Shown one piece after another: positions 49,601-57,381 of a DNA stretch of 64,000 bases. Numbering within the stretch: position 1 is the first letter of the stretch; every line of letters begins with the position of its first letter. The notes beneath the pieces were generated by a model, which did no database searches, was not told the origin of the DNA, and was given only the letters and a program-made list of their open reading frames with translations. Origin of the DNA: Streptomyces sp. NBC_01429. GTDB lineage: Bacteria; Actinomycetota; Actinomycetes; Streptomycetales; Streptomycetaceae. The position numbers were made by a program, and so were the translations under genes. The DNA is taken from the NCBI RefSeq assembly GCF_036231945.1, contig NZ_CP109599.1, forward strand, positions 4,918,501-4,982,500, given 5' to 3'.

Positions 49601-50502
49601 CCACGCTCGACGGCAAGGTCCTCACGAAGAAGACCGTCGACGGCTGGGCGCAGGGCTTCGAGCTGCCGGCCGAGGGCGGCCGGCTCGACCTCACGTACGA
49701 GGACACCTTCACGCACACCGTGTGGATCTGGACGCAGATCGCGCTCGCCGTCGTCCTGCTGGTGCTCGCCCTGCCGGGGCGTCGCCGGGAGATCGACGAC
49801 GACCTGCCCGAGGAGGAGCTGGACATCCCGGAGCAGCAGGGATCGGGCGAGGGACGCCGGGCGCGCAGGCTGCGCGCGGCGGCCGAGGCCGCGGCGGCCG
49901 AGACGGAGGCGGAGGCCGCGCGGGACACCGAGGGCGACGGGGCACCGCAGGCCGCGCCCGCCCCGTCGCGTACCCCCGAGTCCGCGCAGGCGCCGGAGTA
50001 CGACACCGGGCAGCAGGCCCCCGTCCCGCCGCCGCCCCCGGTCGCCCCCGGCGCGCCGGAGGAGGGGTACGGGGCCGTGCCGCGGCAGCCGGCGTACGAC
50101 GAGTGGGACCCGCGTACCTACGCGGGCGCGGACTACCCGCAGCAGGCACAGCAGGCACAGCAGGCACAGCAGGCACAGCAGGCACAGCAGGCACAGCAGG
50201 CACAGCAGGCACAGCAGACCCCGCAGGCGCAGCAGTACGGCGAGGGCCAGTACCAGCAGCCCTACCAGCAGCAGCAGTACGCCGCCGACCCGTACCAGCA
50301 GGGCGATTACCAGCAGGGCGACTACCCGCAGGGTGAGTACCAGCAGGGCCAGTACCAGGCCGGTGCCCCGTACCAGCAGGACGGGCAGCAGCAGTACGAC
50401 GCGCCGTCCTACGACCCGTACGGCTACGCCCAGCAGCCGCCCTACCCCGACGGCCCCGAGAACGAACCGCGTCAGCGCCCCGACGGGAGCAGCAACCAGT
50501 GA
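46627..50502 (+). CDS. giant membrane glycosyltransferase (GT2) with (QQA)n C-terminal tail
   Basis: A 1291-residue protein. The N-terminal GT2 domain (about 15-310) has VTAVLVSHDGARWLPDALAG, WLWLLHDDCAPAPDALAELL (DDC metal site) and LPLMRDDVDLCWRVHAAGHR. A membrane region of about 10-12 helices follows (~430-860), then an extracytoplasmic β-rich part and a last helix near 1035. The cytoplasmic tail is rich in Ala/Glu, then Gln/Tyr repeats, including eight QQA units. The long tail may be a scaffold. It is co-translated with the DUF5719 gene (GTGA overlap). It probably makes an arabinan/galactan-like or other wall glycan, but specificity is unknown. Confidence 0.9.
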   Translation: MSPTTAAFVPATAPEFPRHVVTAVLVSHDGARWLPDALAGLLGQERPVQNVMAADTGSADESAQLLTEALGDDHVLHLARRSGFGTAVDEAARIAGVLTPDELPYLKRPGGWDPVTKTWQDENYSLPELPHGEPVQWLWLLHDDCAPAPDALAELLRVADSDEYAAVVGPKLRGWYDRKQLLEVGVSIANSGRRWTGLDRREQDQGQHDQVRTVLSVSSAGMLIRRDVWDELGGFDRALPLMRDDVDLCWRVHAAGHRVLIAPDAVLRHAEASARERRTVDCAGRSVVNPHRVDKAGAAYTMLVNARAAVLPYVLFRLVIGTLLRTLAYLVGKAPGQAIDEVMGLFGTLLRPGRIVSGRKERGKGVVEAAELRPLFPPAGATIRVTVEQVAASLGGDSDSDTGGSRHGAVESGPGGDDADFMEVEQFARLKKLVHKPGPVLFAVLLLVSVIACRGLFGGGALAGGALLPAPADVSDLWSRYADGWHPVGTGLTDTAPPYLAVLAALSALFLGSTGFALTLLLVCSVPLAGITAYFASRPLVPSRLLRAWASVAYAFLPAATGALATGRLGTAVLAVLLPLIARAAVSAYGMREGAHGESRGSWRATWAYAFLLTFAMAFTPVVWPVAVVLAVGVLALRRTDLKAYAPRVLAALGTPILMLAPWSLSLLSDPGALFREAGLEFGTGSASALDLLGISPGGPKAAGGILMLGIVLAALAALLRAERQFAIRTAWAAALVALVFAVLSNNSGWAGPATLLYGLALIAAAVLGADGARIRVAEQSFGWRQPVAVLIAAAAGLGPLIVALGWMIGGAAGPLERRDPVQVPAFVAEESVTRDQPRTLVLGGTSAAEVSYSLVRGSGARLGDAELTASGGGDERLDKIVANLVAGSGADQTDHLSGFAIRYVLVRDGVPRQTGRVLDATPGLTRLSQLDGSALWRVDRQISRATIVDGKGEGEPLAVASAPVEAHTKIPAGASGRILRIADRAADGWQATLDGKVLTKKTVDGWAQGFELPAEGGRLDLTYEDTFTHTVWIWTQIALAVVLLVLALPGRRREIDDDLPEEELDIPEQQGSGEGRRARRLRAAAEAAAAETEAEAARDTEGDGAPQAAPAPSRTPESAQAPEYDTGQQAPVPPPPPVAPGAPEEGYGAVPRQPAYDEWDPRTYAGADYPQQAQQAQQAQQAQQAQQAQQAQQAQQTPQAQQYGEGQYQQPYQQQQYAADPYQQGDYQQGDYPQGEYQQGQYQAGAPYQQDGQQQYDAPSYDPYGYAQQPPYPDGPENEPRQRPDGSSNQ
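50140..50217 (+). repeat. 9-bp microsatellite (CAGCAGGCA)x8 within the glycosyltransferase gene
   Basis: Eight exact copies of CAGCAGGCA plus a partial ninth encode QQAQQAQQA... The unit is a multiple of three, so copy-number slippage would change tail length without a frameshift. Confidence 0.97.
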
Positions 50503-52070
50503 ACCGTACGAGCATCTCCCTCCTCGCGGCCGCCACCGCCCTCGCCGCCATCACCGGATTCGCCTCCATGACCGCCCCGGCCGCCGGTGACACGGCGGCG
50601 TCCGGCTCGGCCGCGCGGCTGCCGGTGGAGCGCACCACCCAGCTCTGCCCGGCGCCGAGCGTGTCGGAGGTGGCGGAGACGACGTACACCTCCGTCACGC
50701 CCACCGGCAAGGGCGGGGCTGACCGTGAGGCGGGCGAGGAGGAGGGCGGATCGGCGGAGCTGAAGAAGTCCACCGTCACCCTGGCGGACTCCGGCGGTAC
50801 GGACTCCGGCGACACGAAGAAGGACGAGAAGAAGCAGGACGACGCGAAGAAGGACGCGGCGAAGGCGAAGCCGTTCGTCGCGCTGAAGGAGCCGGGCAAG
50901 CCCGTCACCGTCGAGGCGAGCGGCGCCGAGGTACCGGCCCTGGTCGGCGTCGCCACCGGCAGGTTCGCCCCCGGCTGGACGACGCAGCAGACCACCGCGG
51001 TGAGCGTGGGCGACGCGCGCGGCCTGCTGGGCATGACCTGCACCGCGCCGGACACCGACTTCTGGTTCCCCGGCGCGAGCACCGAGCGGTCGCGCCAGGA
51101 CTACGTGCACCTCACCAACCCCGACGACACGGTGGCCGTCGTGGACATCGAGCTGTACGGGAAGGACGGCGTGATCAAGTCGGAGGCGGGGGAGGGCATC
51201 CCGGTCCCCGCCCGGTCCACCGTTCCGGTGCTGCTGTCCACCCTGACCGCCGAGGACGCCCCCAGCGTGACCGTCCATGTCACCACCCGTACGGGCAGGG
51301 TCGGCGCGGCGGTGCGCGCGGAGGACAGCGCGGGCGGCAGCGACTGGCTGGCCGCCGCGGCGGACGCCGGGAGCCGTCAGGTGATGCCGGGCATTCCGGC
51401 GGACGCGACCGATGTGCGGCTGGTGGCGTTCGCGACCGGCAACGACGACGCGGACCTGAAGGTGCAGCTCGCGGGCGCCGACGGCACGATCACCCCGGCC
51501 GGGTACGAGACGCTGCACGTCAAGTCCAGGATGACGGCGGCGCTCGACCTGTCCGACGTCACCAAGGGCGAGGCCGGTTCGCTGATCGTCAGCCCGTCCG
51601 ACGGCGCCCGCTCGGCGCCGGTGGTCACGGCGCTGCGCGTGGTCAGGGGCAAGGGCGACAAGCGGGAGATCGCGTTCATCCCGGCGACCGGGCCGATCGC
51701 GTCGCGGGCGACCGTGGCCGACAACCGCGCCAAGGGCTCGACGCTCTATCTGACCGCGCCGGGCGACGCCGCGAAGGTCAAGGTCACGGCCTCGGCGGGC
51801 AGCGGGGGCGGCGAGGCGAAGGTGGAGACGTACAGCGTCAAGGCCGGTACGACCCTGAGTGTCCAGCCCTCGGCGCCCGCAGGGCTGAAGGGGGCGTACG
51901 CGCTGACGGTGGAACCGGAGTCGGGTGGTCCGGTCCATGCGGCGCGGATGCTCGCGCTGCCGGAGGACGGCATTTCGATGTTCACGGTGCAGACGCTGCC
52001 GGACGACCGGGGGACCGTCTCCGTACCGAGGGCCAGGGAAGACCTGTCGATCCTGGACGACGGGAAGTAG
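50499..52070 (+). CDS. DUF5719 family exported protein
   Basis: A 523-residue protein starting at GTG 50499 inside the upstream stop. A signal/anchor helix (SLLAAATALAAITGFASM) is followed by TQLCPAPSVSEV and a long Lys/Asp/Glu linker (DTKKDEKKQDDAKKDAAKAK). The rest is β-rich (YVHLTNPDDTVAVVDIELYG, VTVHVTTRTGRVGAAVRAED) like other DUF5719 members, which always sit behind this large glycosyltransferase in actinobacteria as far as I recall. It is probably an extracytoplasmic partner of that enzyme. Biochemical function is unknown. Confidence 0.85.
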   Translation: MNRTSISLLAAATALAAITGFASMTAPAAGDTAASGSAARLPVERTTQLCPAPSVSEVAETTYTSVTPTGKGGADREAGEEEGGSAELKKSTVTLADSGGTDSGDTKKDEKKQDDAKKDAAKAKPFVALKEPGKPVTVEASGAEVPALVGVATGRFAPGWTTQQTTAVSVGDARGLLGMTCTAPDTDFWFPGASTERSRQDYVHLTNPDDTVAVVDIELYGKDGVIKSEAGEGIPVPARSTVPVLLSTLTAEDAPSVTVHVTTRTGRVGAAVRAEDSAGGSDWLAAAADAGSRQVMPGIPADATDVRLVAFATGNDDADLKVQLAGADGTITPAGYETLHVKSRMTAALDLSDVTKGEAGSLIVSPSDGARSAPVVTALRVVRGKGDKREIAFIPATGPIASRATVADNRAKGSTLYLTAPGDAAKVKVTASAGSGGGEAKVETYSVKAGTTLSVQPSAPAGLKGAYALTVEPESGGPVHAARMLALPEDGISMFTVQTLPDDRGTVSVPRAREDLSILDDGK

Positions 52071-52086
52071 CGGGTACGGGGGGACG

Positions 52087-52119
52087 GAGCCAGGCTTCGC
52101 CCCCACGTCCCCCTGGCTC
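52087..52119. terminator. terminator hairpin between convergent genes
   Basis: GAGCCAGG / CCTGGCTC, an 8-bp stem. An alternative pairing GGGGGACG / CGTCCCCC overlaps it (52079-52113). The two folds are mutually exclusive, and either could end transcripts of the DUF5719 gene. Confidence 0.55.
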
Positions 52120-52166
52120 TCCCCCCATTCCCCCCTCGGCTCACATCGGCGCCTCCGGTCCCGGGC

Positions 52167-52598
52167 TCACTCCTGCCCGTACCGGGGATCGACGGACTCG
52201 GGGGCCAGTCCGAGCAGCTCCGCGACCTGCTCGACCACGACCTCGTGGACCAGCAACGCGCGCTCGTCGCGGTTCTTGGTGCGGATCTCGACGGGCCGCC
52301 GGTAGACCATGATGCGCGCCGGCCGGTCCTTGGCCGCCGGTACCGAGCTGCCGAGGGGCACGGTGTCCTCCAGCGTCTCCGGCACGTCCAGGACCAGGAA
52401 ATCGACGTCGGACAGCTGGGGCCAGCGCCGCTCCAGCCGGTCCACGGAGTCCCGCACGAGATCGCGGAAGGACTCCGAGCGGCTGATCGAGAGCGGCACC
52501 TGGGGCGGCGCGACGGGACCGCGCATACCGCGGCCGTGCCGGTCGCGGCGGCGCGGTCCCTGCTCGGCCGGGCGGGGAGGTACGGGACTGTCCATCAC
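52167..52598 (-). CDS. metallopeptidase-family (zincin-like) protein with atypical motif
   Basis: A 143-residue protein of the small actinobacterial metallopeptidase family. FRDLVRDSVDRLERRWPQLS, DVDFLVLDVPETLEDTVPLG and ALLVHEVVVEQVAELLGLAP are its signature segments. The expected HExxH is HEVVV here, so the second histidine ligand is absent. Peptidase activity is therefore doubtful, or metal binding is different. The start is GTG 52598 or the adjacent ATG 52595. It is conserved next to DUF3499 and manB in Streptomyces by memory. Confidence 0.8.
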   Translation of the reverse strand: MMDSPVPPRPAEQGPRRRDRHGRGMRGPVAPPQVPLSISRSESFRDLVRDSVDRLERRWPQLSDVDFLVLDVPETLEDTVPLGSSVPAAKDRPARIMVYRRPVEIRTKNRDERALLVHEVVVEQVAELLGLAPESVDPRYGQE

Positions 52599-52918
52599 TG
52601 ACGCAGGGTAGCCCTCCCAGGGATCTCAATATCGCGGTCGGTACCCCCCTCGTGCGGCATGTCGCATATTGAGCATTCCGGCCAAGCTTGGGCTCGATTC
52701 CATGCGCTCTCGCGATCGCCGCTCTCGCCTTCATTGATGGGTTTTGTCCCAAGTGGCGACCGTGTCACGGGGTGTCGCCGCTCCGTCACGCCGCTTTCCG
52801 CGCAGGTCAGGGCAGTTGATTCCGGCCAACTCGGGCGGGGGATCATGCCGCGACACGGGCGGGTGACGTGGTGGCGAGTCGTCGCGGCCCGCTCAAGAGT
52901 GCGGTACCGTCCAACATC
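52599..52918. other. 320-bp divergent region with an inverted repeat
   Basis: CTCAATAT (52625-52632) and ATATTGAG (52666-52673) are perfect 8-bp inverted copies, 33 nt apart, close to the metallopeptidase start. The AT-rich arms stand out from the GC-rich surroundings and are operator- or promoter-like. No gene is seen here. Confidence 0.5.
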
Positions 52919-53299
52919 GTGAGCCCTGTACGTCGCTGTTCGCGCACCGCGTGCGGCCGTCCCGCTGTCGCGACACTGACGTACGTCTATGCCGACTCGA
53001 CCGCGGTCCTCGGCCCGCTCGCCACCTACGCCGAGCCTCATTGCTACGACCTGTGTGCGGAACACAGCGAGCGACTGACCGCTCCGCGCGGCTGGGAGGT
53101 CGTCCGTCTGACGGACGGCTCGGCCCCGTCGCGCCCGAGCGGTGACGATCTCGAAGCACTCGCCAACGCGGTGCGCGAAGCGGCCCGGCCGCAGGAGCGC
53201 CCGTCGCCGGAGGGCGGCGGCAAGGGCGCGCGCGGCGGAGACCCGGTGGAGGTCGGGCGGCGCGGGCATCTGCGGGTGCTGCGCTCGCCGGAATCCTGA
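52919..53299 (+). CDS. DUF3499 family protein
   Basis: A 126-residue actinobacterial protein. SPVRRCSRTACGRPAVATLT, YVYADSTAVLGPLATYAEPH and CYDLCAEHSERLTAPRGWEV give a cysteine/histidine set (CxxxxC, CxxxC, H) likely to bind zinc. The tail is Gly/Arg-rich. The frame is open 51 nt upstream, but GTG 52919 matches the start I remember for this family. It is found beside the metallopeptidase-like gene and manB in many actinobacteria. Function is unknown. Confidence 0.85.
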   Translation: MSPVRRCSRTACGRPAVATLTYVYADSTAVLGPLATYAEPHCYDLCAEHSERLTAPRGWEVVRLTDGSAPSRPSGDDLEALANAVREAARPQERPSPEGGGKGARGGDPVEVGRRGHLRVLRSPES

Positions 53300-53455
53300 C
53301 GTCGCGCCCGGTGTCCCCGGTGTCCCGGCGTTCGTCCGGCTGATTTCTTCGGTCACGGATCCTGTGCGACCCATTGACCCCGCCTTGTCGTGCGCACGAC
53401 CATTCCTCCACTCGTGAGAGATCAGTTTCCGTATCGCGGAATCCGGAGGACTGTC

Positions 53456-55072
53456 GTGTTCGTACAGCAACTGGAACCCGTCGCCGACTCGCTCGCGCTC
53501 TCCGCCCTCGTCGCGGCGTTACCGCTGGTCACTGTGTTGGTCCTGCTCGGCGCCGTACGGATGAGGGCCCATCTCGCCGGGCTGATCGGGCTGGCCGTCG
53601 CCGTGCTGGTGGCCTGGCTCGTCTTCGCCATGCCCCTCGGCCAGACCCTCTCGGCCGGCGCGCAGGGCGCCCTCTTCGGGGTTTTCCCCATCATGTGGAT
53701 CGTCGTCAACGCCCTCTGGGTCTACCGGATGACGGTCCGCACCCAGCACTTCGACGTCCTGCGGCGCTCCTTCGGGCGGCTCTCCGACGACCCCCGCATC
53801 CAGGCGCTGGTCATCGCCTTCTGCTTCGGCGCGCTCCTGGAGGCGCTCGCGGGGTTCGGGGCGCCGGTCGCGATCAGCGCGGTGATGCTGGTGGCGCTCG
53901 GCTTCGACCCGGTCAAGGCCGCCGTCGTCGCGCTCGTCGCCAACACCGCGCCGGTCGCCTTCGGCGCGATGGGCACGCCGGTGGTGACGCTCGCGCAGGT
54001 CACCGGGTTGCCGCTGGACACGGTCGCCTCCGTCGTCGGCCGGCAGACGCCGCTGCTCGCACTCGTCGTCCCCCTCGTGCTGGTCTGGCTCGTGGACGGC
54101 CGACGAGGGCTGCGCGAGACCTGGCGGCCCGCGCTGGCCTGCGGAGTCGCCTTCGCCGTCGCGCAGTTCGTCGCCTCCAACTACCTCTCCGCCCAACTCG
54201 CCGACATCGCCGCCGCGCTGGCGGGCGCCGCCGCACTCGTCGCCCTCCCCGCCGCCCGCAGACCGGCGGCGGAGCCCGTACGCGCCTCCGTGCTCACCGG
54301 CGTACGCAGCGACGACCTGGACCAGGACGACCCGCGCGGCCAAGTGCTGCGCGCCTACGCCCCGTACGCCCTGATCGTGGTCATCTTCTCGATCGCGCAG
54401 ATTCCGCCGGTCAAGGAGGTACTGGCCCGGGCCACGCGCGTCTTCGACTGGCCCTTCCTCGACGTCGCCGACGCGGACGGCGGCCGGGTCGGCGCCAACG
54501 TCTTCTCCCTGCCGCTCGTCGCCACCGGCGGCACCCTCGTCCTGCTCGCCGGCCTGCTCACGGCCGCGGTGCTCGGCGTACGGGCGGCGGACGCGGCGCG
54601 GGAGTGGGCGGCGACCGTGCGCGAGCTGCGGTACGCGATCCTCACCGTCACCTCCGTACTCGCCCTGGCCTACGTCATGAACCTGTCCGGCCAGGCCGCC
54701 ACCATCGGCCACTTCGTCGCGGCGGCGGGCGCGGGCCTCGCCTTCCTCTCCCCGATCCTGGGCTGGTTCGGCGTCGCGGTCTCCGGCTCGGACACCTCCG
54801 CCAACGCGCTCTTCGGCGCGCTCCAGGTGACGGCGGCGGGCGAGTCCGGCCTGTCGCCGGAACTGCTGGCGGCGGCGAACAGCTCCGGCGGGGTGCTCGG
54901 CAAGATGATCTCCCCGCAGAACCTGACGATCGCCTGCGCGGCGGTGGGACTGGCGGGCCGGGAGGGCGACCTGCTGCGCAAGGTGCTGCCGTGGAGCCTG
55001 GCGCTGCTGCTGGTGATGTGCCTGATCGTCATGGGCCAGAGCACGCCGGTACTGGGCTGGATGCTGCCGTAG
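53456..55072 (+). CDS. L-lactate permease family transporter
   Basis: A 538-residue LctP-type carrier with about 13-14 hydrophobic helices. FPIMWIVVNALWVYRMTVRT, FGALLEALAGFGAPVAISAV, NTAPVAFGAMGTPVVTLAQV and the C-terminal SGSDTSANALFGALQVTAA with NSSGGVLGKMISPQNLTIAC are strong family signatures. It would import lactate/glycolate with protons. GTG 53456 follows GGAGGA at 7 nt. No lactate dehydrogenase gene is adjacent. Confidence 0.93.
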   Translation: MFVQQLEPVADSLALSALVAALPLVTVLVLLGAVRMRAHLAGLIGLAVAVLVAWLVFAMPLGQTLSAGAQGALFGVFPIMWIVVNALWVYRMTVRTQHFDVLRRSFGRLSDDPRIQALVIAFCFGALLEALAGFGAPVAISAVMLVALGFDPVKAAVVALVANTAPVAFGAMGTPVVTLAQVTGLPLDTVASVVGRQTPLLALVVPLVLVWLVDGRRGLRETWRPALACGVAFAVAQFVASNYLSAQLADIAAALAGAAALVALPAARRPAAEPVRASVLTGVRSDDLDQDDPRGQVLRAYAPYALIVVIFSIAQIPPVKEVLARATRVFDWPFLDVADADGGRVGANVFSLPLVATGGTLVLLAGLLTAAVLGVRAADAAREWAATVRELRYAILTVTSVLALAYVMNLSGQAATIGHFVAAAGAGLAFLSPILGWFGVAVSGSDTSANALFGALQVTAAGESGLSPELLAAANSSGGVLGKMISPQNLTIACAAVGLAGREGDLLRKVLPWSLALLLVMCLIVMGQSTPVLGWMLP

Positions 55073-55166
55073 GACTCCACGCCTCCCGCCGGGCTGGATG
55101 GGACGACCGCCGCGTCCACCGGTAGTTTGACGACTCCGCAGTGCAAGCAGCTCAGGAGGGTTGGCC

Positions 55167-56525
55167 GTGGCCGATTTGGCGCAGATCGTGAAGGCGTACG
55201 ACGTCCGTGGGCTGTACCCGGACCAGTTGGACGATCGGCTCGCTGAACTGTTCGGCGCGGCCTTCTCGGAGGTCACCGAGGCCGGGGCGATCGTCATCGG
55301 CCACGACATGCGGCCCTCGTCGCCGGGCCTCGCGTCGGCCTTCGCCCGGGGCGCCGTCGCGCGCGGGACCCACGCCACGATCATCGGGCTCTGCTCCACC
55401 GACCAGCTGTACTACGCGTCGGGGAACATGAACATCCCCGGCGCGATGTTCACGGCGTCGCACAACCCCGCCCGCTACAACGGCATCAAGATGTGCCGGG
55501 CCGGCGCCGCCCCGGTCGGCCAGGACACCGGACTGGCCCAGATCCGCGCCCTGGTCGAGCGGTGGCTGACCGAGGGCGCCCCGCCCGCCGTCACCCAGCC
55601 CGGAACCCTCACCCAGCGCGACACGCTGAACGACTACGCCGCGTATCTGCTGTCCCTGGTCGACCTCTCCGCGATCCGCCCGCTCAAGGTCGTCGTGGAC
55701 GCGGGCAACGGAATGGGCGGACACACCGTCCCGACCGTTTTCGACGGCCTCCCGCTCGATGTCGTGCCGATGTACTTCGAGCTGGACGGCACCTTCCCCA
55801 ACCACGAGGCCAACCCCCTCGACCCGAAGAACATCGTCGACCTCCGGGCCCGCGTCCTCGCCGAAGGCGCCGACCTGGGCCTCGCCTTCGACGGGGACGC
55901 CGACCGCTGCTTCGTCGTGGACGAGCGCGGCGAGGGCGTCTCCCCGTCCGCGATCACCGCGCTGGTCGCGGCGCGCGAACTCGCCAAGCACCCCGGCGGC
56001 ACGGTCATCCACAACCTCATCACCTCCTGGTCCGTCCCCGAAGTCGTCAAGGAACACGGCGGCACCCCCGTACGCACCCGGGTCGGCCACTCCTTCATCA
56101 AGCAGGAAATGGCCGCCACCGGCGCCGTCTTCGGGGGCGAGCACTCCGCCCACTACTACTTCCGCGAGTTCTGGAACGCCGACACCGGCATGCTCGCCGC
56201 CCTCCACGTCCTGGCCGCGCTCGGCACCCAGCCCGGCCCCCTCTCGGAGCTGGTCTCCTCCTACGACCGCTACGCCGGCTCCGGCGAGATCAACTCCACC
56301 GTCGACGACCAGACCGCCCGCACGGCCGCCGTCCGCGAGGCGTTCGCGACGCGCGAGGACGTCACCTTCGACGAACTCGACGGTCTGACGGTGACGTCCA
56401 CGGACTGGTGGTTCAACCTCCGCCCGTCCAACACGGAGCCGCTGCTACGACTGAACGTGGAAGCGCGGGACGAGGCGACGATGGAACGGATCAGGGACGA
56501 GGCGCTGACGCTGATCCGCGGGTAA
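55167..56525 (+). CDS. manB: phosphomannomutase/phosphoglucomutase
   Basis: A 452-residue α-D-phosphohexomutase that interconverts mannose-6-P and mannose-1-P. The phosphoserine loop is GAMFTASHNPARYNGIK, the metal loop LAFDGDADRCFVVDERG, the sugar-binding loop GGEHSAHYYFREFWNADTG and the phosphate-binding loop RPSNTEPLLRLNVEA. GTG 55167 has AGGAGG at 7 nt. A TTG at 55161 is too close to it. With ManA and the nucleotidyltransferase at 40 kb it completes a GDP-mannose route. Confidence 0.95.
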   Translation: MADLAQIVKAYDVRGLYPDQLDDRLAELFGAAFSEVTEAGAIVIGHDMRPSSPGLASAFARGAVARGTHATIIGLCSTDQLYYASGNMNIPGAMFTASHNPARYNGIKMCRAGAAPVGQDTGLAQIRALVERWLTEGAPPAVTQPGTLTQRDTLNDYAAYLLSLVDLSAIRPLKVVVDAGNGMGGHTVPTVFDGLPLDVVPMYFELDGTFPNHEANPLDPKNIVDLRARVLAEGADLGLAFDGDADRCFVVDERGEGVSPSAITALVAARELAKHPGGTVIHNLITSWSVPEVVKEHGGTPVRTRVGHSFIKQEMAATGAVFGGEHSAHYYFREFWNADTGMLAALHVLAALGTQPGPLSELVSSYDRYAGSGEINSTVDDQTARTAAVREAFATREDVTFDELDGLTVTSTDWWFNLRPSNTEPLLRLNVEARDEATMERIRDEALTLIRG

Positions 56526-57160
56526 CCGCGTGCGCGGCGGGGCCGCGCGTTGCGGCGGCGGGGTGCGGTGCGGTGTTGGCGGGGGCCGGTGGTTGTGTGC
56601 GGGTGGTGGCCGGGTGTCCCTCCGGGGGTACATCCGGGACGGCACGATTTACGGCGCGTGCGGCCCGGGTGCCTTCCTGCGGGTCGTGTGCGCCACAAAT
56701 CCACGCTTTATTGTCCCGGACGCACCCCCTGCGGGCCCCCCTTCCCCGCCCGCCACAGACGTGGGGGCCGCCCACCGGCCCGCACCCGCCCGCCCCATTC
56801 CCATCAGCGGTGCGGGGTCGGGCTCACCGGCGGGAGGGGGCCGGGGTCGCAGGAGGTGTGTGTCCGGACAATAAAGCGTTATTTGTTCCGCTCGACAGCC
56901 CGCACTTGAGGCACAGACCCGCACGCGGCGTACGGGGGGCCGGGGGTGTCCCCCGGAAAAGCACAGCATGTCGTCCGGACATGCGCCTCCGGAGTGCCCC
57001 GGCCCCCGCACCACAACGAACCACCCGCACCACAACGAACCACCCGCACCACCCCGCACCGCGCACCCGCCCCCCCCGCCACAGACACACGCGCCCCGCA
57101 CGGACGCGACCGGCGGTACCCTGACGTGGCCCGATCCACATGTTCGAAGGGACACCCTCC
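56526..57160. other. 635-bp palindrome-rich intergenic region
   Basis: There is no supported gene. The centre is a long imperfect inverted repeat (arms about 56654-56725 and 56858-56927), best conserved at 56690-56725 and 56858-56891 around ACGCTTTATTGTCC. A perfect 7-bp hairpin (CCGGGGG-TGT-CCCCCGG, 56941-56957), another hairpin (GCATGTC/GACATGC, 56967-56985) and a 19-bp direct repeat starting CGCACCACAACG (57007-57025 and 57026-57044) follow. It resembles a MITE-like or REP-like intergenic element. Confidence 0.7.
56690..56891. repeat. long inverted repeat, 34-36 bp arms
   Basis: The left arm 56690-56725 and right arm 56858-56891 pair with only a few mismatches and one extra C. The core is ACGCTTTATTGTCC against GGACAATAAAGCGT. 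The AT-rich TTTATTGT motif is unusual in this GC-rich region. Weaker pairing continues outwards for ~40 bp more. Confidence 0.8.
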
Positions 57161-57343
57161 ATGCCGCTCGAAGCCGGTCTCCTGGAGATCCTCGCCTGCC
57201 CGGCCTGCCACGCCCCGCTCAGCGACCAGACCGCGGCCGACACCCCGGAGCTGGTCTGCACGGGCGAGGACTGCGGCCTGGCCTACCCCGTACGGGACGA
57301 CATCCCCGTACTGCTCGTGGACGAGGCCCGCCGCCCCGCGTAA
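57161..57343 (+). CDS. Trm112 family small protein
   Basis: A 60-residue zinc-ribbon-like protein. MPLEAGLLEILACPACHAPL, LVCTGEDCGLAYPVRDDIPV and LLVDEARR are the bacterial Trm112/YcaR pattern (CPxC then C..C). AAGGGA is 9 nt upstream of ATG 57161. Bacterial members may serve as methyltransferase partners, but the role here is unknown. It is followed after 38 bp by the SIS-domain gene, probably one operon with manA. Confidence 0.9.
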   Translation: MPLEAGLLEILACPACHAPLSDQTAADTPELVCTGEDCGLAYPVRDDIPVLLVDEARRPA

Positions 57344-57381
57344 CGCGCCGGCCAGACCCGGCCCAACGGAGGTTGAACCCC

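Noticed and set aside
46624..49716. A 1030-codon minus-strand open frame
   Set aside because: It is antisense to the large glycosyltransferase, whose plus-strand codon bias and domains are clear. It is composition-driven only.
50140..50217. CRISPR-like regular repeat
   Set aside because: The 9-bp units are contiguous without spacers and lie in a coding frame. It is a microsatellite.
53374..55125. A 583-codon plus-strand Arg-rich frame overlapping the lactate permease
   Set aside because: It is a frame shadow. The permease frame has about 13 hydrophobic helices and family signatures.
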